A DNA stretch of 64,000 nucleotides from Pelagibius litoralis (GCF_011683915.1 NZ_JAAQPH010000003.1:62001-126000), one strand, 5' to 3'; shown: positions 35,639 to 44,955, counted from the first letter of the stretch. The notes: generated by a model from the sequence alone, not told the origin. A program made the numbers and translations.

Positions 35639-36531
35639 TGTCCACCCTGCAGTCGCCCGTGCAGTCGCCGTTACGCCGTTTCTGGAGCGAGTACTGCGAG
35701 AACCGCATTGCCGTCATCGCGCTGGCGGTGGCCATCCTCATGGCCCTGCTGGCGCTCCTGGCCCCCTTTATCGTGCCTCAGGACCCTTACGACCTGGAGC
35801 ACCTTTCCTTCCTGGACGCCCGCCGCCCCCCGGGTTTCGTCGGCTCCGGCGGCTATACGCATCTTCTTGGGACAGACCCCCAGGGACGCGACCTGCTGTC
35901 GGCGATTCTCTACGGCCTCAGGATTTCGATCATGATCGGCCTGACGGCCGGCGCCGTGGGCCTGGTTCTGGGAACCTCCGTCGGCATCTTCGCCGCCTAC
36001 AAGGGCGGACGCATCGAAGCGGCGCTGATGCGGGTAATCGACCTGCAGCTTTCCTTTCCGCCCATCCTGCTGGCGCTGATCCTGGTCGCCTTGCTGGGGC
36101 AGGGCAAGGGCCAGTTGATCGCGGCACTGGTCGCGGCCCAGTATGCCTACTTCGCCCGCACCGCCTATGGCGCGGCCAGAGGGGAACGCCATAAGGAATA
36201 CATCGAAGCGGCGCTGGCGACACCGCTGAGCAGCGCCCAGGTCGTGCTGCGCCATCTGCTGCCGAACTGCCTGCCGCCGTTGATCGTGGTGGCGACGGTT
36301 CAGATCGCCTATGCGATTTCGCTGGAGGCGACACTCAGCTTTCTCGGTCTTGGCCTGCCGGTGACCGAACCGAGCCTGGGCATGCTTATTTCCAATGGTT
36401 TTCCCTACATGATGAGCGGGCGCTATTGGATTTCGGTCTATCCCGGCGTGGCCCTGATCATCCTGATCATTGCCATCAACCTCGTCGGCGACCAGATCCG
36501 CGACCAGTTCAATCCGAGACTGCGCAAATGA
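35638..36531 (+). CDS. ABC transporter permease (DppC-like), system 3
   Basis: A 297-residue permease: FWSEYCENRIAVIALAVAIL lead, HLLGTDPQGRDLLSAILYGLRISI hallmark, KEYIEAALATPLSSAQVVLRHLLPN coupling segment, and [17 protein letters not shown] end. Overlaps the ATPase gene by 4 bp. Confidence 0.92.
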   Translation: MSTLQSPVQSPLRRFWSEYCENRIAVIALAVAILMALLALLAPFIVPQDPYDLEHLSFLDARRPPGFVGSGGYTHLLGTDPQGRDLLSAILYGLRISIMIGLTAGAVGLVLGTSVGIFAAYKGGRIEAALMRVIDLQLSFPPILLALILVALLGQGKGQLIAALVAAQYAYFARTAYGAARGERHKEYIEAALATPLSSAQVVLRHLLPNCLPPLIVVATVQIAYAISLEATLSFLGLGLPVTEPSLGMLISNGFPYMMSGRYWISVYPGVALIILIIAINLVGDQIRDQFNPRLRK

Positions 36532-37505
36532 CCGCCGTTCTCGAGGTGCGCGATCTCTGCACCCACTTCGACACCCGCGACGGCGTGGTGAAGGCGGTGG
36601 ACGGCGTCAGCTTCACCCTGCACCCGGGGGAGATCATCGGCCTGGTCGGCGAATCAGGTTCCGGCAAGAGCGTCACCGGCTTTTCGCTGCTGGGACTGGT
36701 GGATCAGCCCGGCCGCATCGTCGGCGGCAGCATTCGCCTGAACGGGACGGAACTGGTCGGCCTCTCCGGGAAGGAATTGAGACGCCGGCGCGGGCGCGAG
36801 ATCGCCATGGTCTTTCAGGACCCGATCGCGACCCTGAACCCGCTACTTACCATCCGGCAGCAGATGTTCATGGCGCTGGAAGCGCATCGCCGGCTTTCGG
36901 CCGAGGCGATGGAGGCCCGCTGTGTCGAGATGCTGCAGAAGGTCGGCCTGCCCGAACCGGCCGCCCGGCTGAACGCCTATCCGCATCAGTTCTCCGGCGG
37001 CATGCGCCAGCGCGTGGCCATCGCCATCGCCCTGCTGCACGACCCGGCGGTCGTGGTGGCGGACGAGCCGACCACCGCGCTCGATGTGTCGATCCAATCG
37101 CAGATCCTCTACGAGATGCGGGCGCTGGCAAAGCAGACCGGCACGGCGATGATCTGGATCAGCCACGATCTGGCAACGGTATCGAGCCTCGCCAGCCGCC
37201 TGCTGGTCATGTACGCGGGCCGGGTTGTGGAGGAAGGTCCGGTGGCCCGCGTGCTGCGCGATCCCAGGCATCCCTATACCAAAGGGCTGATCGCCTCGCT
37301 GCCGGCCACGGCACGGCCGGGCGCTGCCCTGGTTCAAATTCCCGGCACCACCCCCTCCCTCCTGTCGCTGCCGCCGGGCTGTGCCTTCGCACCGCGCTGT
37401 CCGCACGCCGATCCGGCCTGTCAGGCGGAACCGCCCAGAGAGCAAAACGCAGAGCGGATGTGGCGCTGCCACCACCCCCTGAACCTCGCCGGGGCAGGGG
37501 CATGA
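36528..37505 (+). CDS. Oligopeptide-type ABC transporter ATP-binding protein (DppD-like), system 3
   Basis: A 325-residue ATPase: [48 protein letters not shown] and the oligo_HPY extension with [15 protein letters not shown]. Overlaps the DppF-like gene by 4 bp. Confidence 0.93.
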   Translation: MTAVLEVRDLCTHFDTRDGVVKAVDGVSFTLHPGEIIGLVGESGSGKSVTGFSLLGLVDQPGRIVGGSIRLNGTELVGLSGKELRRRRGREIAMVFQDPIATLNPLLTIRQQMFMALEAHRRLSAEAMEARCVEMLQKVGLPEPAARLNAYPHQFSGGMRQRVAIAIALLHDPAVVVADEPTTALDVSIQSQILYEMRALAKQTGTAMIWISHDLATVSSLASRLLVMYAGRVVEEGPVARVLRDPRHPYTKGLIASLPATARPGAALVQIPGTTPSLLSLPPGCAFAPRCPHADPACQAEPPREQNAERMWRCHHPLNLAGAGA

Positions 37506-38518
37506 CGACCTTCCTGCAGATCGACCGGGTGTCGCGGGAATTCCGTCCGACCCCCACCCTGGGCGGCCGCATCGCCGCCAGGCTGGGCGCATCGGTCGAC
37601 ATGCGCCCGGTCAGGGCCGTGGACGACGTTACCCTGTCCTTGGAGAAAGGGCGTACGCTCGGCGTGGTCGGCGAGTCCGGCTGCGGGAAGTCGACCCTCG
37701 GCCGTGTCGTCGCCGGCATCCTGCAGACCACCAAGGGAACGGTCCTGCTGGACGGCGCGCCGGTGATGCAGAACGGCAGCAAGGCCACGACGCGGATTCA
37801 GACGGTGTTTCAGGACCCCTTCGCCTCGCTCGACCCCCGCATGAAGGTCGGCAAGGCCGTTGCCGAGGGACCCATCAGCCACGGCCTGGTGGAGCACGAC
37901 AAGGCGAAGGCTTATGTCGCCGAATGGTTCGCGCGGGTGGGACTGGACCCTGATTTCGCCGAACGCTATCCGCACCAGTTCTCCGGCGGACAGCGCCAGC
38001 GGATCGCCATCGCCCGGGCGCTTGCCATGCAACCTGACCTGCTGATCTGCGACGAGCCGGTTGCCTCTCTCGACGTGTCGATCCAGGCCCAGGTCATCAA
38101 TCTCTTTCTGGATCTGCGCCGGGACCTGGACCTGACCTGCCTGTTCATCAGTCATGATCTCTCGGTGGTGCGTCATGTCAGCGACCGGATGGCGGTGATG
38201 TATCTCGGCCGTATCGTGGAGGAAGGAGAGACCGCAGCGGTTTTCGACGACCCGGCGCACCCCTATACGGCGGCACTTCTGGCATCGGTGCCGAAGCTGG
38301 TGCTGGAAGACGACGCACTGGTGCGCTTCGAGCCGATCAGCGGCGAGATCCCTTCGCCTCTATCGCCGCCGCCGGGCTGCCACTTCGCCCCACGCTGCCC
38401 CTACGCCGATACCGCCTGCACGCAGGCCCCGGCGCTGCGCTCAGTGCTTTCGGACCGCCTCGTCGCCTGCCACCATGCCGAGCGGATAAGGGGCGGTGCC
38501 GAAGCCCTGCCCCGCTAG
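37502..38518 (+). CDS. Oligopeptide-type ABC transporter ATP-binding protein (DppF-like), system 3
   Basis: A 338-residue ATPase: GESGCGKST, FQDPFASLDPR, FSGGQRQRIAIARAL, LLICDEPVASLD, ISHDLSVV and an oligo_HPY extension with PPPGCHFAPRCPYADTAC. Last gene of system 3. A short palindrome AGAGGCCTCT (38521-38530) follows the stop; the rest of the 161-base gap before the next gene shows nothing clear. Confidence 0.93.
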   Translation: MTTFLQIDRVSREFRPTPTLGGRIAARLGASVDMRPVRAVDDVTLSLEKGRTLGVVGESGCGKSTLGRVVAGILQTTKGTVLLDGAPVMQNGSKATTRIQTVFQDPFASLDPRMKVGKAVAEGPISHGLVEHDKAKAYVAEWFARVGLDPDFAERYPHQFSGGQRQRIAIARALAMQPDLLICDEPVASLDVSIQAQVINLFLDLRRDLDLTCLFISHDLSVVRHVSDRMAVMYLGRIVEEGETAAVFDDPAHPYTAALLASVPKLVLEDDALVRFEPISGEIPSPLSPPPGCHFAPRCPYADTACTQAPALRSVLSDRLVACHHAERIRGGAEALPR

Positions 38519-38679
38519 CTAGAGGCCTCTGTCCGGCGGTGGCAGAACAAACGCGGGCTGGGTGATATTGGATTTCCCACACAACTGTCACGCCTTTTCT
38601 GAGCCTATGAAACAACCCTGCCGGTCGGCGGGCCGGGCGGCAAGCGCTGCCTTGGGTCTTACTTTCAGAGGCAATCCCG

Positions 38680-39573
38680 ATGCTCCAGAAACTGCGTCAA
38701 CTCGTTTGGGCCATCAAGGATGGGCAAAGGGATCTTTATCGACTGCGCAGGGACCAGGAGATCCTGCTGTGGTCAGTCCTGCGCAGCGAGTACAGGTCGT
38801 TGATCGAGTCGGACAAATTCAGTGACACAAAGCGGCTCAACGCCTTTGGCTATGCTCTCTACTCCCAGGCCGACGAAGACGGTATCCTGGCCGAAATCTT
38901 CAAGCGCATCGGTGTCGGCCCGAGAACCTTCGTCGAATTCGGCTGCGGCAATGGGCTGGAAAACAACACCCATGCGCTGATCCTGGACGGCTGGCGCGGC
39001 CTTTGGATGGATGCCAACGAGTCACAAATAGCCAGCGCAGAGCGGCAGTTCGCCGATGTCGTTGCGCAGGATAGACTCCACATCAGGCTGGCGCTTCTTG
39101 ATCCGCACAACATCAACGGTCTGATCGGTGAGTATTTCGAGGGTGAAATTGATCTCCTCTCCGTCGACATCGACGGCAACGACTTTCATGTCCTGAAGGA
39201 AATCAGCTGCATAAACCCGCGTGTGATCGTTGTCGAATACAATGCCCGCAAAGGTCCGACGATCGATTGGGTGATTGCCTACAACGCCGCACACAGATGG
39301 GATGGCACGGACTACTTCGGGGCGTCCCTGAAGGCCTACGAACATCTCCTCAAAGAGCGCGGCTATCTGCTGGTCGGCTGTTCGATTTCCGGGGTCAACG
39401 CCTTCTTCGTGAGAGAAGACCTTGCCACGCCGGAGCTTTTTTGCGGCCCCTTTACCTCCGAGAACCACTTTGAACCGCAGAGAAAGCTCCTGAGGAGGGG
39501 CATTCACACCACACACCCGCGCAACTACGGCCCCTGGGACACGGCCAGGCGGCTGCTGGAAGACCAGAAGTAA
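38680..39573 (+). CDS. FkbM-like SAM-dependent methyltransferase family protein
   Basis: A 297-residue protein. Residues ~63-110 read YSQADEDGILAEIFKRIGVGPRTFVEFGCGNGLENNT, a SAM-binding motif I of the kind found in FkbM-family and glycan-associated methyltransferases; IDLLSVDIDGNDFHVLKEI resembles the later acidic motif. The N-terminal ~50 residues are charged and helical. It stands alone at the chromosomal edge of the integrated element. The substrate (often a sugar or glycan in this family) is not known here. Confidence 0.7.
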   Translation: MLQKLRQLVWAIKDGQRDLYRLRRDQEILLWSVLRSEYRSLIESDKFSDTKRLNAFGYALYSQADEDGILAEIFKRIGVGPRTFVEFGCGNGLENNTHALILDGWRGLWMDANESQIASAERQFADVVAQDRLHIRLALLDPHNINGLIGEYFEGEIDLLSVDIDGNDFHVLKEISCINPRVIVVEYNARKGPTIDWVIAYNAAHRWDGTDYFGASLKAYEHLLKERGYLLVGCSISGVNAFFVREDLATPELFCGPFTSENHFEPQRKLLRRGIHTTHPRNYGPWDTARRLLEDQK

Positions 39574-39683
39574 TTCTGAAAAAAGGAAAAATGGCGGGCC
39601 TGCTGAGAGAAAGTCCGAACTCTAGACGCTCTCGTCATTTCTTCGAAACGACTGCCGCTCAGCGATCTCGGCTGGATGTCGGC

Positions 39684-39706
39684 GGCTTTTCGCCTTGCGA
39701 AAAGCC
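39684..39706 (-). terminator. Hairpin that would follow tRNA-Ser before integration
   Basis: GGCTTTTCGC (39684-39693) and GCGAAAAGCC (39697-39706) form a perfect 10-bp stem with a 3-base loop, 2 bases left of the 14-bp repeat. If the element were removed, this hairpin would lie 2 bases after the encoded CCA of the tRNA-Ser gene, as its terminator or processing signal. No T-run is visible. Confidence 0.55.
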
Positions 39707-39708
39707 TG

Positions 39709-39722
39709 TGGCGGAGAGGGTG
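39709..39722. repeat. Left attachment site core (attL)
   Basis: TGGCGGAGAGGGTG, identical to 63101-63114. Flanking bases differ on both sides, so the identity block is exactly 14 bp. Confidence 0.85.
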
Positions 39723-39829
39723 TCTTCATAACAGGCATTTCAGGGCCTTTCCGAACCCTCCACAGGGCGCAGAATTCCTGAAGAAAACCCCCTTCTTTCA
39801 TTTCAGGGTATTGCATAGCCTTTCCCCAA

Positions 39830-39863
39830 GCCCCACATTTTTTGTGGGGCCAAGTGTGGGGCC
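39830..39863. promoter_or_regulatory. Left arm-type integrase sites
   Basis: TGTGGGGCC occurs at 39843-39851 and 39855-39863 (12-bp spacing). An inverted copy GCCCCACA at 39830-39837 forms an 8-bp hairpin with the first. Another TGTGGGG overlaps the proposed integrase GTG start. The same pair with the same spacing is near the right end (63025-63045). Probable arm-binding sites for the integrase N-terminal domain. Confidence 0.6.
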
Positions 39864-39882
39864 GGGCACAAAGGGGTATCCT

Positions 39883-41085
39883 GTGGGGAAGCTGACAGCC
39901 AAGAAAGTGGAACACGCCAAGCCGGGCAGTCATATCGACGGCCAGGGGCTTATGCTGGTGGTTTCCAGTGCCAAGGCGCGGAAATGGATTCTGCGAATTC
40001 AGGTGAAGGGGAAGCGCCGGGATATCGGTCTGGGCTCTGCGGCTGACGTCACGCTGTCGGAGGCCAGGGACTTGGCAACCGATATGCGAAAGGCTTTCAA
40101 GCGGGGAGAGAACCCCGTAGCGGAGCGGAAGAAAAAGCCCGCACCGACATTCCGCGTCGCCGCTGAGGCTGTCCATATCGAGCATACGAAGGCCTGGAAG
40201 AACGACAAGCACCGGGCGCAGTGGCTTTCATCGCTTGAAGCCTATGCCTTCCCCAAGCTTGGCGACACCCCGATAAACGAAATCACCGGCCCAGACGTTC
40301 GGGACGTGGTGTCCGATATCTGGCTGACGGTGCCCGAGACGGCCCGCCGCGTCCTACAGCGTATCTGTAAGGTGCTGGACTACGGGCATTCCAAGGGCTG
40401 GCGGGAGATCGAAACGCCTCTCAGGTCGATCAAGGCAGGATTGCCCAAGCAGCCGGAACGGCCCGAAGAAGAGAAGCACTTCGAGGCGATGCCTTGGGCT
40501 GACGTTCCGGGCTTCTTTGCAGGCTTGGAGGATCTGTCCGCGACAGAGACAACCCGGCTATGCCTTGAATTCACAATCCTTACCGCCTGCCGTTCCGGCG
40601 AAAGCCGGGGGGTGCGATGGTCTGAAATCGATCTGAAGGAAAAGACTTGGACTATCCCCGCCAAGCGCATGAAGGGGCGGCGGTTACATCGTGTCCCGCT
40701 GTGCGACCGGGCCGTTGCCATTCTAGAGAGGATGCAGGAGTTACGAAGGACGAAGAAAGCCAGCGCCCTGGTGTTCGAAGGGCGCACAGAAGGCAATCCA
40801 ATGTCCGATATGACCCTGACTCAGATTCTACGGCGGGCCGGGCTTAGCTGCACTCCACACGGCTTTAGAAGCTCTTTCCGTGACTGGTGCGAGGAATCGA
40901 CCAGCTACCCCGCCCGTCTGGCTGAGAAGGCCCTGGCCCATGCTGTCAGGGACAAAACCGAAGCAGCTTATCAGCGCGGCGACCTGTTCGACCGGCGGCG
41001 GGAATTGATGACCGCCTGGGAAACCTTCTGTTTCAGCGAGCGCCGGGCCGCTGGCAACGTGACACCGATCAGGCGGGCGAAGTAA
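39883..41085 (+). CDS. int: Tyrosine-type site-specific integrase (P4-like)
   Basis: A 400-residue integrase. N-terminal DUF4102 arm-binding domain (GKLTAKKVEHAKPGSHIDGQGLML), core-binding SAM-like domain (~95-195) and catalytic domain. Catalytic residues visible: Arg in TACRSGESRG, a Lys in PAKRMKGRR, HGFRSSFRDW (His, Arg), His in LAHAV and the nucleophile Tyr in KTEAAYQRGD. The frame is open further upstream through attL, but the family start fits the GTG at 39883, preceded by AAAGGGG. It catalyses insertion and excision of the element at tRNA-Ser. Confidence 0.92.
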   Translation: MGKLTAKKVEHAKPGSHIDGQGLMLVVSSAKARKWILRIQVKGKRRDIGLGSAADVTLSEARDLATDMRKAFKRGENPVAERKKKPAPTFRVAAEAVHIEHTKAWKNDKHRAQWLSSLEAYAFPKLGDTPINEITGPDVRDVVSDIWLTVPETARRVLQRICKVLDYGHSKGWREIETPLRSIKAGLPKQPERPEEEKHFEAMPWADVPGFFAGLEDLSATETTRLCLEFTILTACRSGESRGVRWSEIDLKEKTWTIPAKRMKGRRLHRVPLCDRAVAILERMQELRRTKKASALVFEGRTEGNPMSDMTLTQILRRAGLSCTPHGFRSSFRDWCEESTSYPARLAEKALAHAVRDKTEAAYQRGDLFDRRRELMTAWETFCFSERRAAGNVTPIRRAK

Positions 41086-41185
41086 CCTTGAGACGTGGCG
41101 GCTAGGGTAGCTCCCGAAAGCCTGGAAATCCTAGCCGGGTTGCCGTCACACCAAAACTAGGAGCGCCTATAGGAGGGTGCGGAGC

Positions 41186-41833
41186 ATGACAGACGGCAAG
41201 ATCACCTTACCGCCACCGGACTGGCTCACCCTGCCCGAGGTTCTGGAATTTCTGGATAGCCAGGGCATAGAGGCGGAAGGCGGTGCCGAGGCGCTGGAGC
41301 GGGCCTTTCGCGACCGCCAAATAAGAACGCGGGGCCGCTCCAAGGAATGGCATGGTCACGACACGAAAACCGAGTTGAAGGCCATCGCCTGGGATGACGC
41401 TAAGGCGGACTGGCGGCGCAGCACGCTTAGGAAGTGCGGTAGGTGGGTCGAGTATGAGATAACCGAAGTCGACGTATCGTGGATTGGTCTGGCTCGCTGG
41501 CTTGGCCCTTCCAAGTCGGCCACGCCGCCCGCCGCCCATGACCTACCCGCATCCGAGTGGAGTGAAGCCACAACACCTGCTGATCAATCCGCAGACTCCG
41601 CCCCCCGTTATAGTGAGGCCAAGGCCTCCCGGTGGCTGAAGGAGGGCCTTTATCCCTTCTTGGTGTCCCACGGCATCAAAACCACTGAAGACGACGACTG
41701 GGCTGCCCTGAAGGCGAAATTCCCCGGTGCCCCTAGGCGGCTGGTAAGGGGGGCCAAGAACGTGGAAGGGAAGGCCACCAAGGACAGGGTGGGGCGACCC
41801 AGCACAACAAGCCAAAAAACTCCGCCGGTTTAA
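41186..41833 (+). CDS. Hypothetical protein
   Basis: A 215-residue soluble protein with no recognised domain. N-terminal ~110 residues are compact and mixed charged/aromatic (PDWLTLPEVLEFLDSQGIEAEGG; RRSTLRKCGRWVEYEITEVDVSWIGL); a Ser/Pro/Ala linker (~120-145) leads to a C-terminal helical segment (YSEAKASRWLKEGLYPFLVSHG; DDWAALKAKFPGAPRRLVRGA) that could bind DNA. AGGAGG (41171-41176) marks the ATG 9 bases later. It follows the integrase, so an accessory recombination or control role is possible but unproven. Confidence 0.65.
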   Translation: MTDGKITLPPPDWLTLPEVLEFLDSQGIEAEGGAEALERAFRDRQIRTRGRSKEWHGHDTKTELKAIAWDDAKADWRRSTLRKCGRWVEYEITEVDVSWIGLARWLGPSKSATPPAAHDLPASEWSEATTPADQSADSAPRYSEAKASRWLKEGLYPFLVSHGIKTTEDDDWAALKAKFPGAPRRLVRGAKNVEGKATKDRVGRPSTTSQKTPPV

Positions 41834-41861
41834 TTCCGCCGCAATCGTCAGCGGCGGAATT
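41832..41861 (+). terminator. Hairpin after the hypothetical gene at 41186
   Basis: AATTCCGCCGC (41832-41842) and GCGGCGGAATT (41851-41861) form a perfect 11-bp stem with an 8-base loop, starting within the stop codon. A TAATTTTG stretch follows. Likely a terminator between the integrase block and the next block. Confidence 0.6.
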
Positions 41862-41955
41862 TGCGTAATTTTGCCGCGAATTTTTCCTCTGTTTTTCTAT
41901 CCCTACCGCAACGGTGCACGGCCTTTCCAGGCGGTGCCGAGAGAGGGAAAGAAAG

Positions 41956-42180
41956 ATGGAAGCTACCCAGAGCATCGAGGACGGCCCCCAGGCGACCGCT
42001 GAACACGGCGAGCCCCTTCTGGCGTCTATCCCCCAGACCCGGCAATTGCTTGGCGGTATCAGCGATACCTCAGTATGGCGGTTGACCAACAGGGGTGCGC
42101 TTGAAGTTCGGAAGATCGGCAGTCGCACCTTCATCACCATGACGTCAATCCGACGTGTAGCAGAACAGGGCGCTGAATAG
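41956..42180 (+). CDS. AlpA/helix-turn-helix-type DNA-binding protein (putative excisionase)
   Basis: A 74-residue protein with a MerR/AlpA-like pattern: LLASIPQTRQLLGGISDTSVWRLTNRGALEVRKIGSRTFITMTSIRRVAE, i.e. a short HTH followed by a wing ending in a KIGSRT strand. Such proteins act as excisionases or activators of integrase genes in P4-like elements. GAGGG lies upstream of the ATG. Confidence 0.75.
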   Translation: MEATQSIEDGPQATAEHGEPLLASIPQTRQLLGGISDTSVWRLTNRGALEVRKIGSRTFITMTSIRRVAEQGAE

Positions 42181-42230
42181 AAAACGCCCCCAACCGAGCG
42201 GCTGCTTGGTCGAAGGCGCTATCTGATTTT

Positions 42231-42264
42231 TGCGTATGCGGAGTTGGCCTCCAAGATATACGCA
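42231..42264 (+). promoter_or_regulatory. Inverted repeat in leader of the gene at 42320
   Basis: TGCGTAT (42231-42237) and ATACGCA (42258-42264) flank an inner GGAG/CTCC pair, giving a possible stem-loop about 55 bases before the ATG. It is the only structure I see in the 139-base gap. Confidence 0.3.
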
Positions 42265-42319
42265 GAATTCAGCGAGGGTTCAAGAACAAGTAGCTGCGTC
42301 CCGAAAAAAGGACAGCAGC

Positions 42320-42619
42320 ATGACAAGATCCGACGACGTAAATATCTACCGGCTCCCCGAGCGACGGCCCGATGGTCGACGGCGATATCCCATCCTCCGC
42401 GAAGCAGGCCCCGGAGTGGTTGCCCTCAGGGCTTCCGCACCCCGCGTAAGGCACCTTCCGCCCGAGCAGCAAAAGGCCATCCAGCATTGCCGGAACTTCC
42501 TGGCCGTCGCCCTCACCAGTCCCGGTGACGCCGACAGGCTTGAAGCTCTGGCGCTGGCTGCGGAACGGCTGGCCGTCTTCGGTATCGAGCCCCGCATAGC
42601 GTTGGGAGAGGGGGCATGA
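42320..42619 (+). CDS. Hypothetical protein
   Basis: A 99-residue basic protein without recognised domain (RLPERRPDGRRRYPILREAGPGVVALRASAPRVRHLPPEQQ, then an Ala/Leu-rich helix). An AAAGGACA stretch precedes the ATG. Its stop overlaps the ParB-domain gene start by 4 bp (ATGA), so both are translated together. Confidence 0.65.
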   Translation: MTRSDDVNIYRLPERRPDGRRRYPILREAGPGVVALRASAPRVRHLPPEQQKAIQHCRNFLAVALTSPGDADRLEALALAAERLAVFGIEPRIALGEGA

Positions 42620-43554
42620 AGACGAAAATCGAATGTCTGAATGTCTCACACATTCAGGTGATCGGAGAACGCCGCCCGATTGACGAGGCCGCGGTCAAGG
42701 TGCTGGTGAAGTCCATTGAGGATTTGGGCCTGAAAACCCCGCCCTCGGTCCGCTACGTCGACGAAATGGAGATCGATGGAGAACATTACGTCAAGGTGCC
42801 CGTGCTGGTGGCCGGTGCGCACCGCCTAGAGGCCGCCCGGCGGCTCGGCTGGGGCTATATTGAATGTCTAGTTCAAGACGGTGACGATCCGCTTGAAGCC
42901 GCGTTGTGGGAGGTCGACGAGAACCTAGCCCGCCAAGATTTAACCACCGACCAAAAGCGGGAGCACCTGAAGCGCCGGAAGGAGCTTTGGGAACAGCAGC
43001 AGGCAGAGACAGGTGGGACGCCATGTCCCACCAGCCTCGCTGATGGTCGACGCGCGGCCCCCCAGCACCAGAAGGGCTTCGCCGCCGATACTGCTGAAAA
43101 AACCGGCATGTCCAAGCGGCAGGTCAACCGGCTGTTGGCTGAACCGAAACCCAGACCGGCACCTCCGCCGAAGACCCAGGCCCCCGACAAGTCCGACGCT
43201 GCCGAGGCTTCACCACCCGTGGGCCCCGATGACGGCTACGACAAGTGGGCTGATGAGATGAAGGCGGCTTGGGCCGACGCCCCGCCCGATGCGCAACAGT
43301 GGTTTCGCGACCAGATAGCTACCCATGGAATCGACCATGACTTTGACCCTCCCCAACAGGGTGGCGCTGGTGTTTCCCAGCCGTTCCGCATTGTCCTGGG
43401 CTTCGCTGGCTTCTGTTCCGCCAACGACCCCGGCAAGTACGCCAAGCATATCCCGGTGGACGAGCGCAACGACGTGGGGGAGCTATATGCCAGCGTCAAG
43501 GATTGGCTCGAAACCTTCATCGATGCCTTGGATGCGGAGGGTGAAGACCAATGA
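42616..43554 (+). CDS. ParB/RepB/Spo0J N-terminal-domain protein
   Basis: A 312-residue protein. Residues ~10-110 are a ParB nuclease-like/CTPase domain (RRPIDEAAVKVLVKSIEDLGLKTPPSV; VLVAGAHRLEAARRLGW, equivalent of the GxHRxxA box; DENLARQDLT). A middle HTH-like segment (TGMSKRQVNRLL) and a Pro-rich linker lead to an acidic C-terminal domain of unknown type. In mobile elements such proteins are regulators or replication/partition factors. No ParA is encoded nearby, so true partition is unlikely. Confidence 0.85.
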   Translation: MKTKIECLNVSHIQVIGERRPIDEAAVKVLVKSIEDLGLKTPPSVRYVDEMEIDGEHYVKVPVLVAGAHRLEAARRLGWGYIECLVQDGDDPLEAALWEVDENLARQDLTTDQKREHLKRRKELWEQQQAETGGTPCPTSLADGRRAAPQHQKGFAADTAEKTGMSKRQVNRLLAEPKPRPAPPPKTQAPDKSDAAEASPPVGPDDGYDKWADEMKAAWADAPPDAQQWFRDQIATHGIDHDFDPPQQGGAGVSQPFRIVLGFAGFCSANDPGKYAKHIPVDERNDVGELYASVKDWLETFIDALDAEGEDQ

Positions 43555-44042
43555 GCGCGGAGATTATCGACTTCCTTCCGTTCCTGACAACCGAGCGCCG
43601 ACGCCCTCGGGGTGTCGGCGAATTGCCCGTCTTCTTACCGGACCTTCAGGCGCTTGGCCTGGAACCATATGGCGGGCGATTTGTGGCCTGGGAACCGGCG
43701 CAGGCCGCCGCCATCGTCCGGGCGGCTGAAGTGTTGCGGGTAGCCTTCACCCGCCCCCACGAATTCGTCAGTAGCTTTATAGCCAGGGCAAGCCGCCTCC
43801 TTTCATCTGCGGATGTTGACTGCACCATTCAGGCCGTCACCTTTGGCGGCGACCGACAGCGGTGGTCACGTCTCACCCCAGAGCAGCGGGCCATGGTGTG
43901 GCTCTGCTGCAACGATACCGAGCGGGCGATCATCTGGGGCACCGCTGGCATAGGTGGGGAAATCTTCTTCACCCGCTACGGCATGATTACCGACATTTGG
44001 GAGCCTGACAGCGACGAGGAGGGCCCCGACCATGCGGCATGA
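43551..44042 (+). CDS. Hypothetical protein
   Basis: A 163-residue protein, overlapping neighbours on both sides (4 bp with the ParB-domain gene, 11 bp with the Toprim gene). Sequence is mixed alpha/beta with an aromatic-rich C-terminal half (WLCCNDTERAIIWGTAGIGGEIFFTRYGMITDIW) and an acidic tail. No family recognised; operon position suggests a replication-module role. Confidence 0.65.
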   Translation: MSAEIIDFLPFLTTERRRPRGVGELPVFLPDLQALGLEPYGGRFVAWEPAQAAAIVRAAEVLRVAFTRPHEFVSSFIARASRLLSSADVDCTIQAVTFGGDRQRWSRLTPEQRAMVWLCCNDTERAIIWGTAGIGGEIFFTRYGMITDIWEPDSDEEGPDHAA

Positions 44043-44955
44043 AGCCGAAACCCTCACCAAAGGCCTTGGCGGGCACTGGGCAGGCAGGCGCGGCCGGGCG
44101 CAGTGCCCGGTCTGCGAAGGCAGCGGCGAAAGTCTCTCTATTTGTGAGGCCGACGACGGCAGGCTTTTACTGACCTGCTTCAGGAATTGTACCTTCAGAG
44201 ACATTCTGGACGTTTCAATTTCACGCGGTTTGCTGGCGGGCCGGAAACGGGATTACCACCCGCCAAGCTTGGCAGACCTTCGCAAGATTCGCGAACAGGC
44301 CGAAGCCGAGAAGCGGGGCAGGATAGACTACGCCCGCAAAATCTGGCGGCAGGGGCAGCCTATCGCGGACACCCCGGCAGAGCGGTATCTGAGAGAGCGC
44401 GGATTGCGTGGACCCTTCCCAGAGACTTTGCGATTCACCCCCAGCCTGAAACATGGCCCTACCGGGGCTTACCTTCCCGCGATGCTGGCGGCGGTGGCCG
44501 TTTCGCCTTCCCGCGATGTTGTCGGCCTGCACCGCACATTCCTGGCCGGTGGCCGGGAAGGTTGGACGCAGGCCCCGGTGACGCAATCCAAGATGATGAT
44601 CGGCCCCTGTACGGGCGGGGCGGTTCGCCTTGCCCAGGTTGTCGACCATCTGGCGGTCTGCGAGGGCATCGAAACCGGCTTATCCGTTCAGCAGCGTTTC
44701 GAGATGCCAACATGGGCGGGATTGTCCACTTCCGGCATTCGCGGCCTAGTCCTGCCTGATGAGGTCAGGCGGGTAGATATCTACTGCGACCACGACCAAA
44801 GCAAAAAGCCAGACGGCACCGAATTCAACCCAGGCCTAGAGGCCGCGCAGAAGGCCGCCGATGGCTGGTTGGCGCAAGGAAAGAAAGTGAAAATCCATAT
44901 GCCAACTACTCCAAAGACTGACTTCAACGACGTTCTTTTGGGGAGTGCGGCCTAA
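44032..44955 (+). CDS. Toprim domain-containing primase-like protein
   Basis: A 307-residue protein. N-terminal zinc-binding region with CPVCEGSGESLSI and a later LTCFRNC (four Cys), then a linker domain, and a C-terminal Toprim_3 domain (~200-300): Glu in VCEGIETGLS and DHD in DIYCDHDQSKK, ending TDFNDVLLG. This is the layout of phage/plasmid DnaG-type primases lacking a helicase half. The next gene supplies a DUF3987 protein. Likely makes primers for element replication. Confidence 0.87.
   Translation: MRHEAETLTKGLGGHWAGRRGRAQCPVCEGSGESLSICEADDGRLLLTCFRNCTFRDILDVSISRGLLAGRKRDYHPPSLADLRKIREQAEAEKRGRIDYARKIWRQGQPIADTPAERYLRERGLRGPFPETLRFTPSLKHGPTGAYLPAMLAAVAVSPSRDVVGLHRTFLAGGREGWTQAPVTQSKMMIGPCTGGAVRLAQVVDHLAVCEGIETGLSVQQRFEMPTWAGLSTSGIRGLVLPDEVRRVDIYCDHDQSKKPDGTEFNPGLEAAQKAADGWLAQGKKVKIHMPTTPKTDFNDVLLGSAA

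Noticed and set aside
39676-39882. N-terminal extension of the integrase reading frame back to 39676
   Set aside because: The added residues span attL and the arm sites, and do not match the integrase family, which starts at GKLTAKKVEHAKPG; GTG at 39883 has a ribosome-binding site.
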